Assembly (NCBI GenBank): GCA_045543555.1
Contig: JAZQMQ010000025.1
Coordinates: 62,001-126,000 of the forward strand
Origin: Colimorpha_A sp045543555
GTDB taxonomy: Bacteria > Bacillota > Clostridia > Oscillospirales > CAG-272
Reading direction: 5' to 3'
DNA: 64,000 nucleotides
Part shown: in pieces, positions 32,994-40,707 of the stretch
How the letters are laid out: each line of letters opens with the position of its first letter
Position numbering within the stretch: the first letter of the stretch is position 1
The notes under the pieces: generated by a model
What the model was told of the DNA's origin: nothing
What the model saw: the letters and a program-made list of their open reading frames with translations, nothing else
The model's database searches: none
Position numbers and translations under genes: made by a program

Positions 32994-34499
32994 ATGGATA
33001 TTAAGACTACTCTTGAAGAATTCAAGCGTTTACAGGCCAAGTTAAGTGCCTACGGACATGCAATGGCGCTCATATATTATGACGGTGTTACTGCTGCGCC
33101 TAAAGGAACCGCGGCAAACAGAGGACAGACCTTATCTGTATTGAGTGAGGAAAGCTATCTGCTTTCAACCTGCGAAAAAACCGTTGAGATGCTCGAATTT
33201 CTCGATGCTCACCGTGATGAGCTTGACAGAAAGGACGCCCGCGCTGTTGAGATCTCTCTTAAAGATATCCGCGAGATGAAGAAGATCCCCTTGAATGAAT
33301 ACGTGGAATATCAGCAGCTTCTTGTTGAGGCGGACGACGTATGGCACAGGGCGAAGGAGGAAAGCAATTTCGAGCTTTTCCGTCCGGTGCTTGAAAAAAT
33401 ATTCGACACTCAAAAGAAATTCGCGACCTACTGTGCCCCGGAAATGCATCCGTATAACTATTGTCTCAATAAGTACGAGGATGGTCTTACAATGGATAAG
33501 TGCGACGAGTTTTTCTCTGCACTGAAGAGCCGTCTCGTGCCTTTGATAAAGGCAATTTCGGGCAAGGAGCAGCTGTCGCAGGATTGTATATTGGGATCAT
33601 TTACCGATTCTGAGCAAATGGCATTCTCATACACCCTTATGAAGACCATGGGAATCGATCTGAATCATTGCGGCCTTTCAACAACCGAGCATCCGTTTAC
33701 CATAAGCTTTGGTTCCCATCACGACGTGAGAATTACAACAAATTACGATAAAAATAACCTTGCTTCCTCAATGTTCAGCGTTATTCACGAGGGCGGTCAC
33801 GCGCTTTATGATATGAATTCCGCAGATGACCTTGCATACACGGTGCTCGACGGTGGTGTTTCAATGGGAATTCACGAAAGCCAGAGCCGTTTCTATGAAA
33901 ATCTTCTCGGCAGAAGCCGTCCGTTTGTAAGCTATCTCTTCCCGAAGATGAAGGAATGCTTCCCCGTTCAGATGGAGGGATATACGGCGGAGGACGTTTA
34001 TCGCGCAATAAACCTCGTTACCCCATCACTTATCAGAACCGAGGCAGACGAGGTTACCTATTGCCTTCACGTAATGGTAAGATACGAGCTTGAAAAAATG
34101 ATAATGTCGGGTGAGCTTGAGGTTAAGGATCTTCCTGCGGAATGGAACCGTCTTTACAAGGAATACCTCGGTGTCGACGTTCCCGACGACAGAAGGGGAG
34201 TGCTTCAGGACAGTCACTGGTCGGGCGGAAACGTTGGATATTTCCCGTCATATGCCCTTGGAAGCGCTTACGGTGCACAGCTGCTCCGTAAAATGAGGGA
34301 AACCGTTGACGTTGATAATTGTCTTGAAAACGGCGATTTTGAGCCTATAAACAATTGGAACAGAGAGCATATCTGGAAGCACGGTTGTCTCTTTAAGCCG
34401 GGCGAGCTTCTTGAAAATGCTTTGGGTGAGAAATTTGATCCGTTTGTTTACACCGATTATCTTGAGAAAAAATATTCCGAGCTGTATGAGTTGAATTAA
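32994..34499 (+). CDS. M32 family metallocarboxypeptidase
   Basis: The 501-residue enzyme resembles Thermus/Bacillus carboxypeptidase 1, which removes C-terminal residues from peptides in the cytosol. The zinc motif is H265-E266-G-G-H269 (VIHEGGHALYD), with the third ligand Glu in HESQSRFYENLLGRS. The fold is all-helical and the length typical. No signal peptide is seen. The start at 32994 is supported by AGAAGGAGG. The gene is monocistronic and faces metH across a pseudogene. Confidence 0.93.
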   Translation: MDIKTTLEEFKRLQAKLSAYGHAMALIYYDGVTAAPKGTAANRGQTLSVLSEESYLLSTCEKTVEMLEFLDAHRDELDRKDARAVEISLKDIREMKKIPLNEYVEYQQLLVEADDVWHRAKEESNFELFRPVLEKIFDTQKKFATYCAPEMHPYNYCLNKYEDGLTMDKCDEFFSALKSRLVPLIKAISGKEQLSQDCILGSFTDSEQMAFSYTLMKTMGIDLNHCGLSTTEHPFTISFGSHHDVRITTNYDKNNLASSMFSVIHEGGHALYDMNSADDLAYTVLDGGVSMGIHESQSRFYENLLGRSRPFVSYLFPKMKECFPVQMEGYTAEDVYRAINLVTPSLIRTEADEVTYCLHVMVRYELEKMIMSGELEVKDLPAEWNRLYKEYLGVDVPDDRRGVLQDSHWSGGNVGYFPSYALGSAYGAQLLRKMRETVDVDNCLENGDFEPINNWNREHIWKHGCLFKPGELLENALGEKFDPFVYTDYLEKKYSELYELN

Positions 34500-34541
34500 A
34501 GGAGAAAATTATTACTCTCTCAAATAAATTTCTATCACTAT

Positions 34542-34577
34542 CCAACCGATTGCCCTCACCGTGAGAAGAACGGTTGG
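34542..34577. other. Palindromic hairpin after the M32 gene
   Basis: CCAACCG / CGGTTGG enclose an inner CTCAC / GTGAG palindrome. No T-run follows, so it is not a typical terminator. Nothing else was seen between 34500 and 34634. Confidence 0.45.
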
Positions 34578-34634
34578 ACAGTGAAGAAACAAAGCGGAAA
34601 GATTTATACGGTTACAAAATATTATTTTCTAGTA

Positions 34635-34674
34635 AAAAATCACGGGCTGTCGAATGCGACAGCCCGTGATTTTT
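34635..34674. terminator. Strong bidirectional terminator
   Basis: An 18-bp perfect stem (AAAAATCACGGGCTGTCG and its complement) has an AATG loop with A- and T-runs at either end. It can close the M32 transcript and the metH operon or pseudogene transcript from the other side. Confidence 0.9.
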
Positions 34675-35051
34675 AGTCTTCAAAAATACAGTCAAAGAGA
34701 ATATTGGCAAACAGCTCGTGCATTTTCCTTACGGGATGGTTGATGCCGTTTGCGAGGAGCTTTGTGGTGTCCTCGGTCTCGCTCAGCTTTTTCCATGCGG
34801 TCAAGCGAGTCCTTTGCGGTAATACCTCCGATTCCTGCGTTAATTACGTTAACGGGAACGTAATTTCTTACCGCGTTGATCTTCTTTTTGAGTCGGTTCC
34901 AATAAACACTCTCATAATCGATCTCACCTGGGCCAACCGCACCGCGAGTTACGCTGTCGCCGAATGCAACGATATTAATATGACCGTTTTTATGAGTCCG
35001 GCGTAGTTCATTTGCAATTTTCCCCTGAGCTTTGCGCCAAATTTCATTATA
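34673..35051 (-). pseudogene. Decayed SGNH/GDSL hydrolase, start lost and internally deleted
   Basis: One minus-strand frame reads GHINIVAFGDSVTRGAV and later NVINAGIGGITAKDSLDRM, which are blocks I and the following strand of SGNH hydrolases. Another frame then reads LLANGINHPVRKMHELFANILFD, the C-terminal part of the same family. The middle of the enzyme (about 100 residues) is missing, the frames differ, and the N-terminal frame opens directly after a TGA without a start codon. It lies downstream of metH, ahead of a strong terminator. Intact relatives are esterases or acyl hydrolases. This copy should be non-functional. Confidence 0.82.
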
Positions 35052-35062
35052 TCATCTCATTT

Positions 35063-37465
35063 TTATCCGATATATTCCGAAACAAGCCTTACCGCGCCCA
35101 TAGCATCGGGAGCGTAGCCGTTGGCACCAATCATTTTTGCATATTCTTCGTTCATTACCGCGCCTCCGACAAGTGTTTTGCAGAAGGGGGCTTTTTCTTT
35201 TATCAGCTTCACCGTTTCTTCCATTGCGGGTACAGTTGTGGTCATAAGTGCACTTAATGCCACAACGGGAGCGTTAAGCTCGATCACCTTGTCCAAAACG
35301 GTAATCGGGGGAACGTCTCGTCCGAGATCACAAACGTCGTAGCCGTAGTTCTCAAGAAGAAGCTTCACAATATTTTTGCCGATATCGTGTATGTCTCCCT
35401 TAACCGTAGCGATAACGATGGGGCCCTTTCCTCTGACTGCCGTATCGCAGGCGGTCATTCGTGCCTTTATCACTTCAAAGGCACTCTTTGCCGCTTCTGC
35501 GCTCATGAGAAGCTGTGGCAGATAAACGCTTCCGCGTTCAAATCCTGCCCCGACCTCGTTAAGCGCGGGAATTATCTCGTTATTTACTGCAGAAAGCGGA
35601 TCGGTATTTCCTAAAATCTTCTCCGTAAGCTCGCCTGCGCGGTCCTTCATTCCCTTGATTATCGCACGCTTAAGCTCGGAGGATGCATTCGAGGATATCT
35701 CTGTGCTTGATTGCGCCCTTGCTTCCCTCACCGTAACACCGAAGCCTTCGGATGCACGGATGTATTCGGCACAGTTAGCGTCAAGGCCCTTGAGCGCCTT
35801 AAATGCGTGATACGTTTTCATCATTTCATCGGAATACGGATTCATTATTGCGGCAGAAAGTCCGTTTTCCAGTGCAAGAGCAAAGAAAACACCGTTTATG
35901 ACGTCGCGAGAAGGGAGTCCAAAGGATACGTTTGATACTCCAAGGGAGGTATGACATCCCATTTCATTTTTTATGGTTCTTAAGGCGTCAATTGTTGCTT
36001 TTGCGGCGTTACCGTCGGCGCTTACCGTCATTGCAAGAGTATCGAATATTACGTCCTTCTTTTTTATGCCGTATTTTTCGGCTTCTGAAAGAATCTTTTT
36101 TGCAATTTTTATTCTGCCTTCCGCGTCCCCGGGAATTCCGTCATCGTCGAGAGTCAATGCAACGACGACACCGCCATACTTTTTCACGAGCGGGAACACC
36201 GCGTCCATGCTTTCCTTTTTTCCGTTAACCGAGTTGATCATCGCCTTACCGTTATAACGGCGCAGGGCACGTTCCATTGCTTCGGGGGATGCCGTGTCTA
36301 TCTGCAGGGGCAGATTTGTGACTGTTTGTAGCTCGGTAACAGCATCGGTGAGCATTTCACATTCATTAATTTCCGGAAGCCCGACGTTTACATCGAGAAT
36401 ATGAGCGCCTTTTTCCTCCTGAGAAACTCCTTCGGATAAAATATAATCCATATCGTGATCTCGAAGAGCTTGCTTAAAGCGTTTTTTGCCCGTCGGGTTT
36501 ATTCTTTCCCCGATAAGAATGGGAGATCCTCCAAAGGTGACCTCATGAGTATACGACGACACTACGGTTATATTCTTTTCGGTGACAGGCAGGGGGGATG
36601 TTCCTTCTATAGAATCCGACAGAGCCTTTATATGCTCGGGAGTTGTGCCGCAGCATCCGCCTGCAATACGAAGGCCTTCGTTTATAAGTGACTTGTTGAT
36701 GGATGCAAATTCTTCGGGGCTGACTCCATATACGGTTATTCCGTTTTCAACGCAGGGAAGTCCCGCGTTTGCCTTTAGAAGCACGGGTGTGGAAGCGACT
36801 TTGAGAAGACGCTTTATTACGGGAGCCAGCATATCTGGTCCGAATGAGCAGTTTGCACCGATGCCGTCGGCACCCATACCTTCCAGAAGGGCACACATTG
36901 CCTCAGGTGATGCACCTGTCATAAGCTTTCCGTCCGCACCGTACGCACAGGAAACAAGCACAGGCAGAGATGAATTTTCCTTTGCGGCAAGGAGAGCTGC
37001 TTTTGCCTCGTAGCTGTCGTTTACTGTTTCTATGAAAATGAGATCCACGCCGTATTTAACACCCAGACGAACGGTTTTGGCAAAAATGTCAACAGCGTCT
37101 TCAAAATCAAGATCGCCGAGGGGCTTGAGCAATCTGCCTGTGGGACCAATGTCAAGAGCAACGAAGGTAGGACGGTCAAGATCAGCCGCCGCCTGAGCAT
37201 CGCGGGCGTTTTTTACAGCCGCACAAATTATTTCCTCGAGCTCGGACTCTTCGAATTTAAGAACGTTCGCACCAAAAGTATTGGTCGAAATTACACTTGC
37301 CCCGCTTGTCAGATACGCATTATGAATATCTTTTATAACGTCGGGATGGGAAATATTCCATCTCTCAGGCTTTTCACCAGCAACGAGCCCTCGGCTCTGA
37401 AGCAGAGTTCCCATGCCTCCGTCGAGAATTACAATATTATCCTTTAAAAATTGCTTAAAATCCAT
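35063..37465 (-). CDS. metH: Cobalamin-dependent methionine synthase lacking the activation domain
   Basis: The 800-residue protein has three of the four MetH modules. Residues 1-300 are the homocysteine-binding barrel with zinc Cys residues in GANCSFGP and GGCCGT. Residues 310-580 are the methyltetrahydrofolate-binding barrel. Residues 590-800 are the B12 cap and Rossmann domains, with D-x-H-x-x-G in KGDIHDIGKNIV. The SAM-binding reactivation domain is absent and is encoded by the upstream gene. The ATG follows AGAGGT. It is third in the metF operon. Confidence 0.94.
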   Translation of the reverse strand: MDFKQFLKDNIVILDGGMGTLLQSRGLVAGEKPERWNISHPDVIKDIHNAYLTSGASVISTNTFGANVLKFEESELEEIICAAVKNARDAQAAADLDRPTFVALDIGPTGRLLKPLGDLDFEDAVDIFAKTVRLGVKYGVDLIFIETVNDSYEAKAALLAAKENSSLPVLVSCAYGADGKLMTGASPEAMCALLEGMGADGIGANCSFGPDMLAPVIKRLLKVASTPVLLKANAGLPCVENGITVYGVSPEEFASINKSLINEGLRIAGGCCGTTPEHIKALSDSIEGTSPLPVTEKNITVVSSYTHEVTFGGSPILIGERINPTGKKRFKQALRDHDMDYILSEGVSQEEKGAHILDVNVGLPEINECEMLTDAVTELQTVTNLPLQIDTASPEAMERALRRYNGKAMINSVNGKKESMDAVFPLVKKYGGVVVALTLDDDGIPGDAEGRIKIAKKILSEAEKYGIKKKDVIFDTLAMTVSADGNAAKATIDALRTIKNEMGCHTSLGVSNVSFGLPSRDVINGVFFALALENGLSAAIMNPYSDEMMKTYHAFKALKGLDANCAEYIRASEGFGVTVREARAQSSTEISSNASSELKRAIIKGMKDRAGELTEKILGNTDPLSAVNNEIIPALNEVGAGFERGSVYLPQLLMSAEAAKSAFEVIKARMTACDTAVRGKGPIVIATVKGDIHDIGKNIVKLLLENYGYDVCDLGRDVPPITVLDKVIELNAPVVALSALMTTTVPAMEETVKLIKEKAPFCKTLVGGAVMNEEYAKMIGANGYAPDAMGAVRLVSEYIG

Positions 37466-37468
37466 TTT

Positions 37469-38059
37469 TTACCTCTGTTTTTTGAGTCCCGCAATGGCGG
37501 TCACCGACTTTGACGGCGACATTAAAAGGCTTTGATTCAAGGTCAGACCGATCTTGCCGCATTCAAGGATATCGAATAACGTTTTTTGAAATTCAAGCGG
37601 AAGATCTCCGTAGCCTGCACTGAAGCGAGGGCTGATTTTCATTCCGGTAACTGTACTGATCTCATCACAAAAGGTATCGCACAAGGTCTCTATCCTCTCG
37701 CTTCCGTAGGCTTGAAAGAGCAGGGCGCGGGAGGGGGTGAGCCTCGAATATTTCGTGATAAGTCTGTCGATTCCCGAGCCGATCGTGGCGGCAAAAATTA
37801 CAGCCTGCTCACACCCGTTAAGACACTTGCAAAGGTCTCTTGAAGAAGCCTCTATATTGCCGAGCTTTACCTTTTCTCCGTCGCAATGAAGGTCTACAAT
37901 TGTGTAGCTTACGTAAAAATTCAGCTCATTATAAGCTTCCTCTATAACGGAATCGATCAGCTCATCGAGTTCTTTTGAGGGCTTTGCCCGCAAATATCGG
38001 TAAACCTCCGAGATATTTTCACTCGGATGAGGATAGTCGGTTATTAATACGCTTTTCAT
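37469..38059 (-). CDS. MetH activation-domain protein
   Basis: The 196-residue protein matches the C-terminal AdoMet-binding reactivation domain of methionine synthase. RFSAGYGDLPLEFQKTLFDIL and NQSLLMSPSKSVTAIAGL correspond to the R-x-x-P/A-G-Y and the M-x-P-x-x-S-V motifs of that domain. It should act in trans on the 800-residue MetH to remethylate oxidised cob(II)alamin. It overlaps metF by four bases (ATGA) and lies 3 bases before metH, so the three are a unit. Such split synthases are known in Clostridia and other anaerobes. Confidence 0.85.
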   Translation of the reverse strand: MKSVLITDYPHPSENISEVYRYLRAKPSKELDELIDSVIEEAYNELNFYVSYTIVDLHCDGEKVKLGNIEASSRDLCKCLNGCEQAVIFAATIGSGIDRLITKYSRLTPSRALLFQAYGSERIETLCDTFCDEISTVTGMKISPRFSAGYGDLPLEFQKTLFDILECGKIGLTLNQSLLMSPSKSVTAIAGLKKQR

Positions 38060-38931
38060 CCGATTATATCCGACAAATTACTCTGAATTTTTGCGGCAAC
38101 GTCGGGCTTATTCATGGAATAGACGTGAACGTTCTTTATACCGTTTGCGTAGAGATCAATTATCTGATCGGTTGCATAAGCAATTCCCGCTTGCTTCATT
38201 GCCGCATGGGAAGAGCCGAACTTATCCACAAGGCTTTTGAAGCGTTGGGGCATAAACGAGCCCGAAAGCTTCATCGCTCTCTCTATTTGTGAGGCGTTTG
38301 TTATTGGCATAATACCGGGAATAACCGGAACTGTTATTCCCGCCTCGCGTATTTTGTATAGGAAATTATAAAGCAGATTGTTATCGAAAAACATCTGAGT
38401 AGTAAGAAAATCACAGCCCGCATCGACCTTTTCCTTCAGGTAATTAATGTCGGTTTTTTGGTCAATGCTTTCGGGGTGTATTTCGGGATAACAAGCTCCG
38501 CCGATACAAAAATCAGAATTGACCGCCTTAAGCTCGTAAATGAGCTCATAAGCGTGAGCATAATCCCAATGGCTTCTGTCGTCCTCCATCATAGCCTCCG
38601 GGATATCACCGCGGAGCGCCATAACGTTCTGTATTCCCGCAGCCTTGATAGCCTCGATCTTCTCCTTTACCTTTTGTCTGCTTGACGAGACGCAGGTAAG
38701 GTGGGCAAGAGTCGGCACACCGTAGAGATCCTTGATGTTTTTGGCAATATCAAGGGTGTATTTACTTGTTCCGCCACCTGCACCGTATGTCACGCTCATA
38801 AACGAGGGACGGAGCTTTGCGATTTCTTCGGTTGCGGTCTTAACGCTCTCAAATGAGCTTTCGAGCTTTGGAGGGAATACCTCGAAGGACAGATTGAGCT
38901 TGTCCTCATTTAGCAGATCAATGATTTTCAT
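38056..38931 (-). CDS. metF: 5,10-methylenetetrahydrofolate reductase
   Basis: The 291-residue TIM-barrel flavoprotein reduces methylene-THF to methyl-THF, the methyl donor for MetH. The N-terminal LSFEVFPPK with the catalytic Glu, the SVTYGAGG segment and the FLTTQMFFDN strand identify the family. First gene of the operon, it provides substrate for the other two. The promoter is at 38965-38993. No SAM riboswitch, T-box or B12 riboswitch was recognised in the short leader. Confidence 0.95.
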   Translation of the reverse strand: MKIIDLLNEDKLNLSFEVFPPKLESSFESVKTATEEIAKLRPSFMSVTYGAGGGTSKYTLDIAKNIKDLYGVPTLAHLTCVSSSRQKVKEKIEAIKAAGIQNVMALRGDIPEAMMEDDRSHWDYAHAYELIYELKAVNSDFCIGGACYPEIHPESIDQKTDINYLKEKVDAGCDFLTTQMFFDNNLLYNFLYKIREAGITVPVIPGIMPITNASQIERAMKLSGSFMPQRFKSLVDKFGSSHAAMKQAGIAYATDQIIDLYANGIKNVHVYSMNKPDVAAKIQSNLSDIIG

Positions 38932-38964
38932 TGAGTTCTTCCTTATTCTTTATCGTTATAAATC

Positions 38965-38993
38965 ATTATAACACAGCATATGCGGAAAATCAA
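38965..38993 (-). promoter_or_regulatory. Predicted sigma-A promoter of metF
   Basis: On the minus strand there is TTGATT, a 17-base spacer and a perfect TATAAT. The leader is only about 25-30 bases, which leaves no room for a riboswitch. Confidence 0.72.
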
Positions 38994-39002
38994 GAAAAAT
39001 AT

Positions 39003-39027
39003 AAAAAAGCCACCGTGCAGGTGGCTT
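39003..39027 (-). terminator. Terminator of the cotJ operon
   Basis: On the minus strand the stem AAGCCACC / GGTGGCTT is followed by TTTTTT, 38 bases after the cotJC stop. Confidence 0.82.
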
Positions 39028-39064
39028 GATGTCATTAACCCAGTGATCATTTTTTATTTAAAAT

Positions 39065-39664
39065 TTAACAGCTTTTATTTGAGGGATTGAAATAATAGAA
39101 GTTCTTACTGTCGAGCTTATCCTGAACGATTCCGAGTGCCTCGCCGAAGCGCTGGAAATGGACTATCTCGCGCTCACGCAAGAATCTGATGGGCGCAATT
39201 ACATCGGGGTCGTCTACCAATTTCAGAATGTTGTCATAGGTCGTTCTTGCCTTCTGTTCTGCGCCCATATCCTCCATAATGTCGGTTATGGGATCACCCT
39301 TCGACTGCAGATACGCGGCGGTGAAGGGTACGCCTGCCGCCGACGCGGGATAAACGCCGAGCGTGTGATCAACGTAGTAGGCGTCAAAGCCCTGACGGAT
39401 GATCTCATCGGTGCTGAGGTTTCTCGTTAACTGATGAACTATGGTTCCAATCATCTCAAGGTGGGCGAGTTCTTCGGTTCCGATGTCGGTGAATAAACCC
39501 GCGACCTCCTTATAGGGCATGGTGTATCTTTGAGAAAGATATCTGAGCGACGCGCCGAGCTCGCCGTCTGGCCCTCCGTATTGCGACAGGATCACCTTCG
39601 CGGCTCTTGCGTCGGGATTTTTTATATTAACGGGAAATTGTAATCTTTTTTCGTAGCCCCACAT
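39065..39664 (-). CDS. cotJC: Spore coat protein CotJC (manganese-catalase-like)
   Basis: The 199-residue protein belongs to the ferritin-like manganese catalase group found in spore coats. MWGYEKRLQFPV is the standard opening, and DIGTEELAHLEMIGTIVHQL and REREIVHFQRFGEAL supply the metal-binding Glu and His residues. It probably detoxifies peroxide or acts structurally in the inner coat. The ATG is preceded by GGAGG. It is the last gene of cotJA-cotJB-cotJC. The Bacillus operon is sigma-E dependent, and the same timing is likely here. Confidence 0.94.
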   Translation of the reverse strand: MWGYEKRLQFPVNIKNPDARAAKVILSQYGGPDGELGASLRYLSQRYTMPYKEVAGLFTDIGTEELAHLEMIGTIVHQLTRNLSTDEIIRQGFDAYYVDHTLGVYPASAAGVPFTAAYLQSKGDPITDIMEDMGAEQKARTTYDNILKLVDDPDVIAPIRFLREREIVHFQRFGEALGIVQDKLDSKNFYYFNPSNKSC

Positions 39665-39665
39665 A

Positions 39666-39932
39666 TCAGTTTGCCTCCGTTCTCCATGGCATTGGCTCAT
39701 TTATCCAAGTCCAACCGTCTTCGGTTCCTGGATAATAGGCGTTAATAGGCCCAAATTTCGCTGTATAATCGGCGATGAGAGTATGACGCTTGTTTTGGTA
39801 TTCGTTAAAAAGCTTAAGCGCCTCGTCGTCATCGGGATGTGTGTCGAGATAGAGACGAAGATCGTCGAGCATAAAGCTGACCGCACCTATCGTCTCAAAA
39901 AGCTCCTTGCGGTTTATGCTTCCGTTGTTCAT
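39666..39932 (-). CDS. cotJB: Spore coat protein CotJB
   Basis: The 88-residue protein has the family pattern LDDLRLYLDTHPDDDEALKLFNEY and C-terminal WTWINEPMPW. CotJB is needed with CotJA for coat assembly of CotJC. It overlaps cotJA by four bases and ends 2 bases before cotJC. Confidence 0.92.
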   Translation of the reverse strand: MNNGSINRKELFETIGAVSFMLDDLRLYLDTHPDDDEALKLFNEYQNKRHTLIADYTAKFGPINAYYPGTEDGWTWINEPMPWRTEAN

Positions 39933-40180
39933 CTTCTGCCACCTCCCGCACAGTATGGTAGGTTTAGCTCGGGGAACACGGTGCCGTTGCGCCAGCCCTC
40001 AAAAAGCGGGTAAATATTGCCTAATTTTTGCTTTTTAACGTATGACATTGCATAGGCAATAGGCTGATCTACACAAAGGCAGTTGTCGTTTTCGCTTTTG
40101 TTGACCGAGCAGGTGCTTCCGACCTCCGTAAATTGACGTCTGTTGTACGAAGCACGTCTTGGGTATCTGTTTCTGTCCAT
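39929..40180 (-). CDS. cotJA: Spore coat-associated protein CotJA
   Basis: The 83-residue protein carries the CotJA core AYAMSYVKKQKLGNIYPLFEGWRNGTVFPELNLPY. An N-terminal Arg/Asn-rich region of about 30 residues precedes it, longer than in the Bacillus protein. The ribosome site is weak (AAGAAA). CATACACG on the minus strand at about 40250 resembles the sigma-E -10 consensus, but no good -35 was found at the right spacing. Confidence 0.85.
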   Translation of the reverse strand: MDRNRYPRRASYNRRQFTEVGSTCSVNKSENDNCLCVDQPIAYAMSYVKKQKLGNIYPLFEGWRNGTVFPELNLPYCAGGGRR

Positions 40181-40512
40181 ATTTTTCTTTAGCCGTACGG
40201 CGTTCCTTCTTAAGAATTCGCGGTATTCACCGCTGGTAACAGCTTATGACGTGTATGAAAAAGGGTGATTTCCGTAAAAATCAGAAAATTTTTTATTTTT
40301 TTGATTTTCCTGTAACAAATCGTGCACCTCAGCGGTTAAATATCATGAAAGAACAAAAAACAAGAATTCACAATTTGTTTACAATATTTTTGTCCACCTT
40401 TTGGCTGCTACGGGATTATACGTTGTTGAAGAATAAAGTAAATAAAGACAGCTTTGTGCGACATCAACAATTACCCCCGAATTTTGTGAAAATCACACAA
40501 TGGTCACATCTA

Positions 40513-40541
40513 TTGACATTTATGAGAATTTATGCTATAAT
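40513..40541 (+). promoter_or_regulatory. Consensus sigma-A promoter upstream of the subtilisin gene
   Basis: TTGACA, a 17-base spacer and TATAAT, both perfect. The leader of about 160 bases has two very short ORFs with good ribosome sites (40586-40621, encoding MNDCIAVQNKI, and 40640-40648, encoding only Met-Asp). The rest of 40181-40510 has no supported gene. Confidence 0.8.
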
Positions 40542-40707
40542 ATTGATAAGCTTAAATGAGCAAAATGCCGACGGAGGTGATAAAAATGAACGACTGCATA
40601 GCCGTTCAGAATAAAATTTAATGAAATGAGGTGATACCAATGGACTGATTTTCTTCTTTCGTACCGTAGTATTTTGAAAAATGATATTGAAAAGGAGACG
40701 AAACAAA

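Noticed and set aside
38932..38964. A SAM or cobalamin riboswitch upstream of metF
   Set aside because: The predicted leader is only about 25-30 bases, which is too short.
40246..40614. A 122-codon plus-strand ORF between cotJA and the subtilisin gene
   Set aside because: It lacks a ribosome site, the product has no pattern, and a consensus promoter lies inside it.
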